From an uncultured bacterium (GTDB lineage: Bacteria; Verrucomicrobiota; Kiritimatiellia; RFP12; UBA1067), in contig CADCAK010000009.1 of the NCBI GenBank assembly GCA_902799385.1, positions 1-54,206 of the forward strand: a DNA stretch of 54,206 bases, in the 5' to 3' direction. Below the pieces are notes generated by a model. It was not told the DNA's origin. It did not search any database and worked only from the letters and a program-made list of their open reading frames with translations. Position 1 is the stretch's first letter; each line of letters begins with the position of its first letter. Positions 33,076 through 41,892 of the stretch are shown in pieces. A program made the translations under genes and the position numbers.

Positions 33076-33987
33076 ATGAAGAAAATCGCTGTTTTGATGG
33101 GTGGGACTTCGGGCGAGCGCGAGGTTTCGCTGCAGAGCGGACGAAACGTCGCGGATGCGCTCGCAAGCCTCGGAATATACGAGGTCGTTCCCGTCGTGCT
33201 CGACGCAGACGACCTCGGCGCAATGCCCAGCGACGTCGACGCCGCCTACATCGTGCTGCACGGCGGATGGGGCGAAAACGGCGGCGTGCAGCTTGCCCTC
33301 GACAGGCTTGGCATTCCGTACACCGGGCCGGGCGCTGCGGCCTCACAGATTGCGATGGACAAGGTCAAGACGAAGATGGTGCTTGAGATGAATAACGTCC
33401 CGACCGCCGCATGGGGGCTTGCGAACCCGGACACGGAGACTTCGCCCCTACCACTTCCGGTCGTAGTAAAGCCCCCGTGCGACGGCTCTTCGCTCGGCAT
33501 ATCGAAGGTCTCGCGGCCGGAGGAATGGAAGCCAGCGCTTGAATGCGCGTTCAAGGTGGTCGGCGAAGATTCCGCCAAGTCCTCGCCGCCGACGGTCCTC
33601 GTCGAGGAATACGTGCCCGGGCGCGAATTTACCGTCGGCGTAATCGACGGTGAGCCGCTACCGGTCCTCGAGATCGTCGCGCCCAACGGCTGGTACGGCT
33701 ACCACGAGAAATACGACTCGGACGAGACGCGATACCCCTTCCTCGAAGACTGCGAGCTCGCGCGGAAGATGCAGTCGATCGCCGTTGACGCATACAAGGC
33801 GGTCGGCTGCCGCGGCGTGACGCGGGTAGACTTCCGCGTGTCGCCGCTCGGCCGCTGCTACGTGCTCGAGCTCAACACGTCCCCGGGCTTCACCTCCCAT
33901 TCGCTCGTCCCCAAGGCCGGAATGAAGACCGGTCTCACCTTCGCAGGCGTATGCGACCGCATACTCGCAAGCGCAAAGCACGACTGA
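33076..33987 (+). CDS. ddl: D-alanine--D-alanine ligase
   Basis: A 303-residue ATP-grasp enzyme that joins two D-alanines for peptidoglycan. Signatures are KIAVLMGGTSGEREVSLQSG at the N-terminus, VLHGGWGENGGVQ, VVKPPCDGSSLGISKV, VEEYVPGREFTVGVIDG and the metal-binding C-terminal VLELNTSPGFTSHSLVPKA. The start is the ATG at 33076 because homology begins there and the -10 box is just upstream, although the frame is open far upstream. First gene of the right-pointing dcw operon. Confidence 0.95.
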   Translation: MKKIAVLMGGTSGEREVSLQSGRNVADALASLGIYEVVPVVLDADDLGAMPSDVDAAYIVLHGGWGENGGVQLALDRLGIPYTGPGAAASQIAMDKVKTKMVLEMNNVPTAAWGLANPDTETSPLPLPVVVKPPCDGSSLGISKVSRPEEWKPALECAFKVVGEDSAKSSPPTVLVEEYVPGREFTVGVIDGEPLPVLEIVAPNGWYGYHEKYDSDETRYPFLEDCELARKMQSIAVDAYKAVGCRGVTRVDFRVSPLGRCYVLELNTSPGFTSHSLVPKAGMKTGLTFAGVCDRILASAKHD

Positions 33988-33992
33988 CAAAG

Positions 33993-34838
33993 ATGAAAGA
34001 GAACAAGATAAAAAGCGGCAGCGGCGTGCGGCGCGCGCTTATCGCGCTCGGCATAGCCGCGCTCGTCGCCGCGATCATCGGCCTCGCAGTGGCCTACAGC
34101 CGACTGCACGACATCTGGCTTGAGCAATGCGTCGTGACCGACGTCGCGTCGCAGGTGTCGATCACCGACGGCAAAATGGTCCGCGCGGACGTGATCGCCT
34201 ACGAATTCGGCCTCAAGAACGGCGCGAACCTCGCGCTCATCGACTTCGACGGCAAGCGCAGGGAGATTCTTAGGAAGATCCCAAACATCCGCGAGATTTC
34301 CATTGCGAGGCATCTTCCCGACAAGGTGGAGATAACCGTAGAAGAACGCGTTCCCGTGGTGCGCCTCGGCATAAAGGGCAGAAAGGCCGATACCGGTCGC
34401 GTCGCCGACACAGAAGGAGTGGTATTCATCTCGTCGAGCGGCACGCAGATGCTACCGACGATACGCGAAGCCGCCGCGCCGGGGACACCAAAGGGCAGCA
34501 GGCTGTCGGGACACGCCCTCGCCGCCCTTAGGCTGCTGGAGGCATGCCGCGAACGATTCAGGGAGCTTGCGGCGATAGAGGCCGACATATCGAAACCGGA
34601 CTACATCTCCGTCGTCCTCGGAAACGATTACAGCGTTGCGCATGTGTACTGGGAAGGAATGGACGACCCGTCGGAGTCGACTATGCCGAACATGATGGCG
34701 CAGCTCGAAAGCCTCTCGAAGACGTACACGTCCCGCGTAGACGACAGCATCCGCACCTGGAACGCGACGCTGCCGCCAAGCGAGACGCGCAGCGGCAAGA
34801 GCGAGATATACGGAAACACGAAGAGGAATACGCTATGA
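33993..34838 (+). CDS. ftsQ: FtsQ/DivIB-type cell division protein
   Basis: A 281-residue bitopic protein with one transmembrane helix (about residues 14-38, ALIALGIAALVAAIIGLAVAY). A POTRA-like domain follows, with IREISIARHLPDKVEITVEERVPVVRL. Position between ddl and ftsA and the overall plan support FtsQ, although sequence similarity is weak, as is usual for this protein. It links FtsZ-ring assembly to septal wall synthesis. It starts 6 bases after ddl and overlaps ftsA by four bases. Confidence 0.85.
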   Translation: MKENKIKSGSGVRRALIALGIAALVAAIIGLAVAYSRLHDIWLEQCVVTDVASQVSITDGKMVRADVIAYEFGLKNGANLALIDFDGKRREILRKIPNIREISIARHLPDKVEITVEERVPVVRLGIKGRKADTGRVADTEGVVFISSSGTQMLPTIREAAAPGTPKGSRLSGHALAALRLLEACRERFRELAAIEADISKPDYISVVLGNDYSVAHVYWEGMDDPSESTMPNMMAQLESLSKTYTSRVDDSIRTWNATLPPSETRSGKSEIYGNTKRNTL

Positions 34839-36031
34839 GCAATTTCCATGCCGCGATCGAGATAGGCACCACGCGGACGGTCCTCGCCATCGGCGAGGAG
34901 GAGGTCGGCGGCCGTCTCAAGGTCACTTGCCACGCCGAAATACCGTCTACCGGCGTTCGCAAGAGCCAGATACTCGACATAAATCAGGCCACGAGTTCGA
35001 TCAAGAGCGTACTGCACGCCATCGAGCAGAAGCAGTCCGAGGCCGGCAGCACGATAACGCTCGGCAACGCGTATCTCGTCGTCTCCGGCCAGCACATAAA
35101 GGCCGATCCCTACCAGGTCATGGTGCCGATCGAAGGGGCGAAGGTCGGGGCGGAGGAGCTTGACGCGGTGTTCAGGAGCTCGCGCACGATGCAGATACCG
35201 AAGGACCGCGAGTTCCTCGACATCGTGGACCAGGACTACGAGGTTGACGCGCTCCGCGGCATAACGGCTCCGCGCGGCATGTCCGGCCGCATCCTCAAGC
35301 TTAACACGTTGCAGATACACGCCGACCGAAACAGGATAGACAACGCCCGCACGGCGGCAGACGAGGCAAAGCTCGAGATCCGCGAGCCGCTTTTCGCGGC
35401 GACCTGCGCAGCCGAGGCGGTTCTTGACGACCACGAGAAGCGGAACGGCGTCCTCGTCCTCGACATAGGCGGCGGCTCCACGGGCTACGCGGCCTACTCC
35501 GACGGGCATCTCGTCACGACCGGGGTGATTGGCGTGGGCGGCGACCACGTGACCAACGACATCGCACATGCGTTCCAGACGACGAACTCGCAGGCGGAGC
35601 ACCTCAAGACGGAATACGCGTCGGCTCTCATCGGGACGCCGGGCGAACCGCGCGTTAAGGTGCCGGGGTCTTCGCCGCTAATGGAGTCGCGCACCATCTC
35701 CCGCCGCGCGCTGGACACGGTCGTGAACGCGCGACTCAGGGAGCTTTTCACGATTTTGCGCGAAACGCTCGAAGAGCAGGACCTGCTGAACCGGCTTCAC
35801 GCAGGGGCAGTCCTGACGGGCGGAGGAGCGGCGATGCACGACATCGACGCCCTCGTGCAGCGCGAGCTCGGCATGCCGGCGCGCACTGGAAAGCCGATCC
35901 ACGTCGACGGTTTCGACGGCGAGAGGTTTCCGGCGTCGTTCGCGGCCGTGGCCGGCGCAATAATGTACGCAAGCCGCACCGATGAAGACAAGTCGATCTT
36001 CGACGGAATACTTAGGAGGTTCTTCAAATGA
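34835..36031 (+). CDS. ftsA: cell division protein FtsA
   Basis: A 398-residue actin-like ATPase. AAIEIGTTRTVLAIGE is the first phosphate loop, VLDIGGGSTGYAAYSDGHL the second, and TGGGAAMHDIDALVQRELGMPAR the adenosine motif. The 1C domain lies between. The start is the ATG inside the ftsQ stop overlap (ATGA). The C-terminus (IFDGILRRFFK) looks like the amphipathic membrane-targeting helix. It tethers FtsZ to the membrane. Confidence 0.93.
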   Translation: MSNFHAAIEIGTTRTVLAIGEEEVGGRLKVTCHAEIPSTGVRKSQILDINQATSSIKSVLHAIEQKQSEAGSTITLGNAYLVVSGQHIKADPYQVMVPIEGAKVGAEELDAVFRSSRTMQIPKDREFLDIVDQDYEVDALRGITAPRGMSGRILKLNTLQIHADRNRIDNARTAADEAKLEIREPLFAATCAAEAVLDDHEKRNGVLVLDIGGGSTGYAAYSDGHLVTTGVIGVGGDHVTNDIAHAFQTTNSQAEHLKTEYASALIGTPGEPRVKVPGSSPLMESRTISRRALDTVVNARLRELFTILRETLEEQDLLNRLHAGAVLTGGGAAMHDIDALVQRELGMPARTGKPIHVDGFDGERFPASFAAVAGAIMYASRTDEDKSIFDGILRRFFK

Positions 36032-37134
36032 GCGATTCGTCATCAATGATGCTTATCGGCGTTGGCGGCGGCGGCGCGGCGATTGCACGCGGCGTCCGCC
36101 GGGCATTCGGAGAAGGCCTGCGGTTCCTCACGGTCGACACCGACGCTTCAGCGGCGGCCGAGGACGGGCGTTTCCTCCTGATAGGCGGCGACAGGCTGTC
36201 TGGGCGCGGCTCCGGCGGCAACCTGGTGGCGGCGAGGCTCGCCGCTGAGGACTCCATGGACTCGCTCGACCCCGAGATGGAAGGCGTGCGCCTCGCCATA
36301 GTGGTGACGTCGCTCGGCGGGGGGACGGGCGGCGGCGCGACGCTCGAGATCGTCAAGCGGCTCGGCTCGCTCGGCATACGGTCCGTAGTGTTCGCCACGA
36401 CGCCGTTCACCTTCGAAGGCGAGGACCGCCAGCGTTCCGCCCGTGGCGTGATGCCGATGATTGAGGAGGCGGCGGGGGCGACCTTCTTCATGCCGCTCGA
36501 CAAGCTCGTGGGGAACGCCGAGCGACTTGACGACGCAATGCGCAGGGCCGTGGACACCATGGCGTCAGCCGTCACCCTCTTCTGGAGACTCGTCGAGAAA
36601 CCTGGCTACCTGCGGCTCGACGTCGAACGCATAAGCCACCTCGTCGCCAAGGCGGGGCGCGGCAGATTCGCCGCCGTCTCGTCCCAGGGCCCCGACAGGG
36701 CGCGCGACATAGGCGATATGCTCGTCCGCTCGCCGCTTCTCGCGGCGGGATCGGGCCCCGTAAGGGCGATACTCTGCGGCGTGCTTGCCGGAGACGACCT
36801 GAGGCTGAGCGAAATCAGCACGATATCCGAAAACGTCCGCGCGGCGTTCGGCAGCCAGACGTCTACGTTCGAGCTTGCGACGGTAAACGACGAAGGCACG
36901 TTCTCGGGGCGCATCTCCGTCGTCCTGCTGCTTTTCGAGGCGGACGCCAAGGACGAGCCGGACGACACCCCAGGCAGCGTCATGGGCAACAGGCACAAGA
37001 AGCGCCCCTCGAAACCGCTTGGCGTAGGCCCCCAGGGAAGAGGCCGGTTCAACAACGCCGAACCGACAATCTGGAACAGCGAAGACCTCGACATACCGAC
37101 CTTCCTCAGGCGCGGCATAAGCCTGGATATATGA
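36028..37134 (+). CDS. ftsZ: divergent FtsZ
   Basis: A 368-residue tubulin-like protein. The N-terminal GVGGGGAAIARGV, the signature SLGGGTGGGATLEIVKRLG (usual FtsZ: GGGTGTGAAP), TPFTFEGEDRQ and the C-terminal peptide DLDIPTFLRR are clear. The T7 loop, normally NxDxxD, reads LRLDVERI: the asparagine and the second catalytic aspartate are arginines, while the first aspartate is kept. GTPase activity may be changed. It overlaps ftsA by 4 bases and mutL by 4 bases. Confidence 0.9.
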   Translation: MSDSSSMMLIGVGGGGAAIARGVRRAFGEGLRFLTVDTDASAAAEDGRFLLIGGDRLSGRGSGGNLVAARLAAEDSMDSLDPEMEGVRLAIVVTSLGGGTGGGATLEIVKRLGSLGIRSVVFATTPFTFEGEDRQRSARGVMPMIEEAAGATFFMPLDKLVGNAERLDDAMRRAVDTMASAVTLFWRLVEKPGYLRLDVERISHLVAKAGRGRFAAVSSQGPDRARDIGDMLVRSPLLAAGSGPVRAILCGVLAGDDLRLSEISTISENVRAAFGSQTSTFELATVNDEGTFSGRISVVLLLFEADAKDEPDDTPGSVMGNRHKKRPSKPLGVGPQGRGRFNNAEPTIWNSEDLDIPTFLRRGISLDI

Positions 37135-39032
37135 CTATGGCGGCCAGAGACGGACATGTACACGTTCTTCCGCTGCACGTCGCGAACAAGATCGCGGCTG
37201 GCGAGGTCGTGGAACGTCCGGCTTCCGTCGTGAAGGAACTCGTCGAGAACTCCATAGACGCAGGAGCCGCCAACATCAGGGTCGCGATTGCGCAAGGCGG
37301 CCGCAAGCTTGTCTCGGTACGCGACGACGGCTGCGGAATGTCGAGGGAAGACGCCCTTCTCTCGCTCGAACGCCAGGCGACGTCGAAGATACTCGACGTG
37401 GACGACATCGAGAACATCGACACGCTCGGCTTCAGGGGCGAGGCCGTCCCGTCTATCGCGTCGGTATCGCGCCTTACCCTCGTGACCCGCCGCCACGACG
37501 CAGACGAGGGTACGCAGATCGTCGTAAACGCAGGAGAACTCGTCGAAACAAGCACGGCTGGATGCCCACCAGGAACGCTCGTAGAGGTACGCGACCTCTT
37601 CTGCAACGTCCCCGCGCGGCGCAAGTTCCTGCGCTCGTTCGCGACAGAGGAAGGCCGCGTAAAGGGCATATTCACGGTCCACGCGCTCGCGCACCCGGGC
37701 ATCGGCTTCTCGCTCGTCGTGGACGGACGTGAGCTCTACCGCCTCGCGCCCGCAGATTCGCTCGCAGAGCGCCTGCTCGACCTCTACGGGGCGGACTTCA
37801 TTGACAGCCTCATTCCCCTTCCAGCGACGGCAGATGCGCGCAACGGCGCAGTCCGCGTCTCGGGCTACATCGAAAAGCCGAACCTCTCGATGCCGACGCG
37901 GCGCGACCAGTACGTGTTCGTGAACGGTCGCCCTGCAACAGCGCCTTCTATTGCCTACGCCGTACGCGAGGCGTACCCGCATAGACAGGGAGACATAAAG
38001 CCCGCGCTTTTCCTTTTCATAGAGCTGCCGCCTAATCAGGTAGACGTCAACGTCCATCCGACAAAAAGAGAGGTGCGCTTTCGCGACAACATTGCGGTTA
38101 AGCGCGCAATCACCGAAGCGATTGAAGGTGCGCTCGGACTGCGGCAGACAGCGAGCGAAATGACGACTATCGGGACATACGAGACGAACGAGACGACCGG
38201 GACAGACAAGACGAACAGGACAGACGAGACAGGCGACTGTGGCTTGCCAACACCGCAAGCCGCGCCAGTCGTGAGTTCAGCCCCCGTGTCGCCAGTCGCA
38301 AGCCGCCCTCTCGCGCCCGCTCCAACTCCAACACCAACTCCAACGCCTAACCCTAAGCCGACCCTAACCGACACTAGACCGCCCCTACTTGACCCTAAGC
38401 CGCAACCTGTGGCGGTAGAGCTTCCCATCGCAGCTGACGACACCGGCGCCAAACCGTGGAAATGGTTCAAGTTCCTCGCGACAACCGCGAGCGGCTATCT
38501 TCTTGTCGAGACCGATGCGGGGCTCGTCACGATAAACCCTCATGCGACCCGCGAGCGCATCGCCTTCGAGCAGCTTTTCTCGCGTCCACGGCAAGGCGAC
38601 GCCCTTTCGCAGCAGCTTCTTATTCCCGAGACAATCCATCTCTCGCCCGTCGACGCGGCGCGAATCGCGGCCGCACTCGGCGACATTGAACCGATGGGCT
38701 TCAAGATTGAGCCCTTCGGCCGCGACACCTTCAAGATCGACGCCGTCCCGCAGCTCATCGGCTCGCTCTCCCCGGCGGACGTCATATCGACAATTGCGCG
38801 AGACCTCTCTGAGGGAGGCGCAAGGCGGGGCGATCGCTGGCGTGAGGAGCTTGTCGCGAAGTCCATTGCGCGTTCCTTCGCGGGAATGTCGCTCGTGCTC
38901 GACGAGGCGGGCGCGACGAAACTCGTCGAGGAACTCGCCGCATGCAGAATGCCCTACGTAAGCCCTGGCGGAAAGCCGACGATGATATTCACATCGACAA
39001 GGGAACTCGACCGAAGGTTTGCAAAAAGCTAG
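37131..39032 (+). CDS. mutL: DNA mismatch repair protein MutL
   Basis: A 633-residue protein. The GHKL ATPase N-terminus has ELVENSIDAGA, VRDDGCGM and DTLGFRGEAVPSIASV. A proline/threonine linker (about residues 345-440) separates it from a MutL_C dimerisation domain. The endonuclease motif DQHAxxExxxxE appears as NPHATRERIAFE, with the metal aspartate replaced by asparagine, and the second motif reads SPGGKP instead of C-P-H-G-R-P. Nicking activity may be reduced. The ATG overlaps the ftsZ stop. The stop (TAG) overlaps the convergent namZ stop in CTAG. Confidence 0.95.
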   Translation: MTMAARDGHVHVLPLHVANKIAAGEVVERPASVVKELVENSIDAGAANIRVAIAQGGRKLVSVRDDGCGMSREDALLSLERQATSKILDVDDIENIDTLGFRGEAVPSIASVSRLTLVTRRHDADEGTQIVVNAGELVETSTAGCPPGTLVEVRDLFCNVPARRKFLRSFATEEGRVKGIFTVHALAHPGIGFSLVVDGRELYRLAPADSLAERLLDLYGADFIDSLIPLPATADARNGAVRVSGYIEKPNLSMPTRRDQYVFVNGRPATAPSIAYAVREAYPHRQGDIKPALFLFIELPPNQVDVNVHPTKREVRFRDNIAVKRAITEAIEGALGLRQTASEMTTIGTYETNETTGTDKTNRTDETGDCGLPTPQAAPVVSSAPVSPVASRPLAPAPTPTPTPTPNPKPTLTDTRPPLLDPKPQPVAVELPIAADDTGAKPWKWFKFLATTASGYLLVETDAGLVTINPHATRERIAFEQLFSRPRQGDALSQQLLIPETIHLSPVDAARIAAALGDIEPMGFKIEPFGRDTFKIDAVPQLIGSLSPADVISTIARDLSEGGARRGDRWREELVAKSIARSFAGMSLVLDEAGATKLVEELAACRMPYVSPGGKPTMIFTSTRELDRRFAKS

Positions 39033-40144
39033 CGCTTCCTGCCGCCGTACAGGCAGACCTTGGTCTTCTCGAACTCGTCGTGCGCGTCAATCCAGCTCTG
39101 GAACAATGCGCCGAGGTCGTCCCTCTCAATTGCGTTCCTCACGGCCTCGGTGCCCATCAGCCGGTCGAGGTGCTCGGGCCTTGAGCCTACCAGGACCTTG
39201 TCGCCATGGCGTCTCATCACGGCGGCGAGGATCAGCGCGCCAGCAGTGACCGGGTTGTACCCGTAGGGGCGCGACACGGAAAAGAGTATTCCGTTCAGGT
39301 TGAAGCACGAGTAACGCCCGCCATGCGGCATGTAGCGGTACGGGCGCATCTCCACGCCGCATGTGTCGAGCCCAACGCGAAGATCCTCCATGAGCCCGAG
39401 CGCGTCCATCCACGGCGCACCGATCACGCGAAACGCGAGGGGACCGTCCCGGTCGCAGTCGAGCGCAGGGTAGGCCTCGGTGAAGACCGTCATCGGATAG
39501 GCCACCGCGCAATCCCAGCTCCTGATGTCCGGGCTCGGCGGTATGAAGTTAGGCCACGGCTCGTGCTTCCTGTGATCCCAGTCAAGCAGCGGAACGACAT
39601 CGAGGTCGAGGTCGAGCTTCTCGCTGTTCCGAATCCACAGCGCGCATTCGCCGGGGGTCATGCCGTGGCAGAACGGCACGTTGACCGGCGCAAGGAAGCT
39701 CGCGAAGCTGTCCTCGCGCATCGGGCCGTCCTCGACGTTGCCCATCGGCACCTCGCGGTCGAGCACCGTGACCGGAATGCCGTTCTCGGCACAAGCAACG
39801 AGCGTGTTCCTCAGCGTCGCGAGGTAGGAATAGCACCTGACGCCGATGTCGCACAGGTCTATCACCATTCGCTTGATGGACGAAAGCATCTCGGGAGTCG
39901 GCTTCCTGTACTCGCCGTAGAGCGAGTGGATCGGCAGGTTGTAGAACGGGTGGTACGAGCCATGCGTAATCTCCCCGTTCGCCGTGGTGCCGAAGAAACC
40001 GTGCTCGGCCGCGTAAAGCGCCCTCAGCCTGGCGTTGAACGCCTTCTTGAGACGCGCCGTGGTGCTGGTCGCCTGCATCGTCAGAAGCCCGAACGGCTCT
40101 ACCGACTGGGAAAGGCGCTTTACAAGCTCTTCGTAGTTGACCAT
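39029..40144 (-). CDS. DUF1343 protein (NamZ-type exo-N-acetylmuramidase)
   Basis: A 371-residue protein of the NamZ/DUF1343 family, whose studied member cleaves terminal N-acetylmuramic acid from peptidoglycan fragments. Conserved stretches are LYAAEHGFFG, PIHSLYGEYRKPTPEML, MVIDLCDIGVRCYSYL, PVTVLDREVPMG, FCHGMTPGECALWI and WDCAVAYP. No signal peptide is visible, so it may act in the cytoplasm in wall recycling, or export is by another route. A GGAGG site precedes the ATG. Confidence 0.88.
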   Translation of the reverse strand: MVNYEELVKRLSQSVEPFGLLTMQATSTTARLKKAFNARLRALYAAEHGFFGTTANGEITHGSYHPFYNLPIHSLYGEYRKPTPEMLSSIKRMVIDLCDIGVRCYSYLATLRNTLVACAENGIPVTVLDREVPMGNVEDGPMREDSFASFLAPVNVPFCHGMTPGECALWIRNSEKLDLDLDVVPLLDWDHRKHEPWPNFIPPSPDIRSWDCAVAYPMTVFTEAYPALDCDRDGPLAFRVIGAPWMDALGLMEDLRVGLDTCGVEMRPYRYMPHGGRYSCFNLNGILFSVSRPYGYNPVTAGALILAAVMRRHGDKVLVGSRPEHLDRLMGTEAVRNAIERDDLGALFQSWIDAHDEFEKTKVCLYGGRKR

Positions 40145-40216
40145 TCAGAACCTCCGGAAATCATGTTGTCCCTCCGCCGGGCCGACGCGCGTCAGCCGCC
40201 CGGCGAAATTTCAGAT

Positions 40217-40609
40217 TCACAGCTGGAAAGGCTTCATCATCATGCCGAACTTCCTCTGCCTGTAGGATACTTCGTCGCCAGAACCCTCTTGCGGCCCGAT
40301 GCCGAGCAGTGCGCGGGCGTCGTCTTCGCCACTTTGCAACGTGTCGCCGTCGTCGGACGAGTTCCAGCGCTCAAGGGGGTCGAGGCCACGCCTCTTGAGC
40401 TCTGCATTGACGGCATCGACCTGCGCCTCGGAAAACCGCATGGCCATGACCTGCTCGCGGGTAAGGCCCTGCCGTTCCAGCATGCGGTCCGTCTCGGCGA
40501 TCCTGAGCTCGACCTGCGAGACGAGATTCCTGCCGTCCGCAATCGTCTTGCGGATTCGGGCGAGATAGGCATCCATCTCTGCCGCAGATCTATTGGTTTC
40601 GCCTGTCAT
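40217..40609 (-). CDS. hypothetical protein, 130 residues
   Basis: Not recognised. It is acidic and helical, with MDAYLARIRKTIADGRNLVSQVELRIAETDRMLERQGLTREQV as a likely coiled coil and a flexible glycine/serine/aspartate-rich tail. It has its own consensus promoter at 40663-40671 and lies upstream of the NamZ-like gene on the same strand, so the two may be co-transcribed. Confidence 0.6.
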   Translation of the reverse strand: MTGETNRSAAEMDAYLARIRKTIADGRNLVSQVELRIAETDRMLERQGLTREQVMAMRFSEAQVDAVNAELKRRGLDPLERWNSSDDGDTLQSGEDDARALLGIGPQEGSGDEVSYRQRKFGMMMKPFQL

Positions 40610-40662
40610 TTACACCGCCGCCCGGCCCTCAATGTCCTTGGAACGCCATGACGACACCTGAG

Positions 40663-40671
40663 ATTATACCA
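40663..40671 (-). promoter_or_regulatory. extended -10 promoter upstream of the 130-residue gene
   Basis: TGGTATAAT behind a T6 run on the minus strand, directly after the ilvE stop. Confidence 0.6.
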
Positions 40672-40698
40672 AAAAAGGCGCAGAAACGCCATCGCTTG

Positions 40699-41727
40699 CT
40701 ACTTGACCTCGAAGCACCACTTGTGCGTGTCCCTGACGAGACCGTACTGGATACCCTGGACGCGGTCGTAAAGCTTCTGCAAGGTCGGGTGGACGACGTT
40801 CGGGTCGCTGACCTTTATGACCTCGCGGCCACGCGTGATCTCCCAGACGGGCGTGATGACGACAGCCGTTCCGAGCGCCGCGACGGCCTGGAACTTCTTG
40901 ATCTCTGTGTAAGGAACAGGACGCACCTCGACCTTGATGCCGAGGTCCTTCGCACACTGGCGAAGCGACATGTTCGTGACGGAAGGAAGCACCGAGCAGG
41001 AATCGGGCGTCACGTACACGCCGTCCTTCGTGATGCCAGCGAAGTTGGACGTCGCAAACTCTTCGACATACTTGTGCGTCTTCGCATCGAGATAGAGCTC
41101 GACAGGCCAGCCCTCCTTCTTCGCCTTCTCGTGCGCAAAGATGCCCGCGGCGTAATTGCCGCCGACCTTGACGTCGCCCATGCCGTGGGGAGCCGCACGA
41201 TCCCAGTCATCGAAGATCACCGCGCGGACAGGCTTGATGCCGCCCTTGTAGTACGCGCCGACCGGCATGACCATGATCATGAAGGTATACTCTTTAGCGG
41301 GCGCGACGCCAATCTGCGGACCCGTGCCGATGAGAAGAGGACGGAGATACATTGAGCCGCCCGTGCCGAACGGAGGAACATACTCGGCGTTCTTCTTGAC
41401 GATGGCCTTGCAGCACTCGATGAAGGTGTCAACAGGAACGGGCGGCATGCAGGTGCGGACGGCCGTCCTGTACATGCGCTTCGCGTTCTCGTCGGGGCGG
41501 AAGATCGCGATCTTGCCGTCCTTCTGCCTGAACGCCTTGATGCCCTCAAAGCACTCCTGCCCGTAGTGGAGGCAGGCGGCACCGATGTGCATGTTGATCC
41601 ACGGCTCCTTGACGAACTTCGGCTTTGACCATTTGCCGTCCTTCCACGTCATGCGGAGGTGGCAGTTGACATCGGAGAACCCAAAACCGAGGGTCTCCCA
41701 CTTGATTCCTTTTTTTGGTGCTTTCAT
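40699..41727 (-). CDS. ilvE: branched-chain amino acid aminotransferase
   Basis: A 342-residue class IV PLP aminotransferase that interconverts valine, leucine and isoleucine with their 2-oxo acids. GAACLHYGQECFEGIKAFRQKDG, the PLP-lysine region GDVKVGGNYAAG and YVEEFATSNFAGI are BCAT type II signatures. The ATG follows AAAAGGAGTATTCCA. A palindromic AGCCACAAAG element lies directly upstream. Confidence 0.94.
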   Translation of the reverse strand: MKAPKKGIKWETLGFGFSDVNCHLRMTWKDGKWSKPKFVKEPWINMHIGAACLHYGQECFEGIKAFRQKDGKIAIFRPDENAKRMYRTAVRTCMPPVPVDTFIECCKAIVKKNAEYVPPFGTGGSMYLRPLLIGTGPQIGVAPAKEYTFMIMVMPVGAYYKGGIKPVRAVIFDDWDRAAPHGMGDVKVGGNYAAGIFAHEKAKKEGWPVELYLDAKTHKYVEEFATSNFAGITKDGVYVTPDSCSVLPSVTNMSLRQCAKDLGIKVEVRPVPYTEIKKFQAVAALGTAVVITPVWEITRGREVIKVSDPNVVHPTLQKLYDRVQGIQYGLVRDTHKWCFEVK

Positions 41728-41759
41728 TTGGAATACTCCTTTTAAAGTTGAAAGTTTTT

Positions 41760-41844
41760 AGCCACAAAGTACAGTAGCGACAGGAGGTAAGGCATGTGAA
41801 AACTGTAATCTCATTCTCCTGTTTTTCTCCTGTTCTTTGTGGCT
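41760..41844. repeat. AGCCACAAAG-type inverted repeat upstream of ilvE
   Basis: Arms AGCCACAAAGTACAG (41760-41774) and CTGTTCTTTGTGGCT (41830-41844), with one mismatch, around a 55-base centre. Its outer ends match the element at 8481-8548. Confidence 0.75.
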
Positions 41845-41892
41845 TATATTTCGTTTTAGTCTAAAGTTTGCAAGATGAAATGCTGTCGAGAA

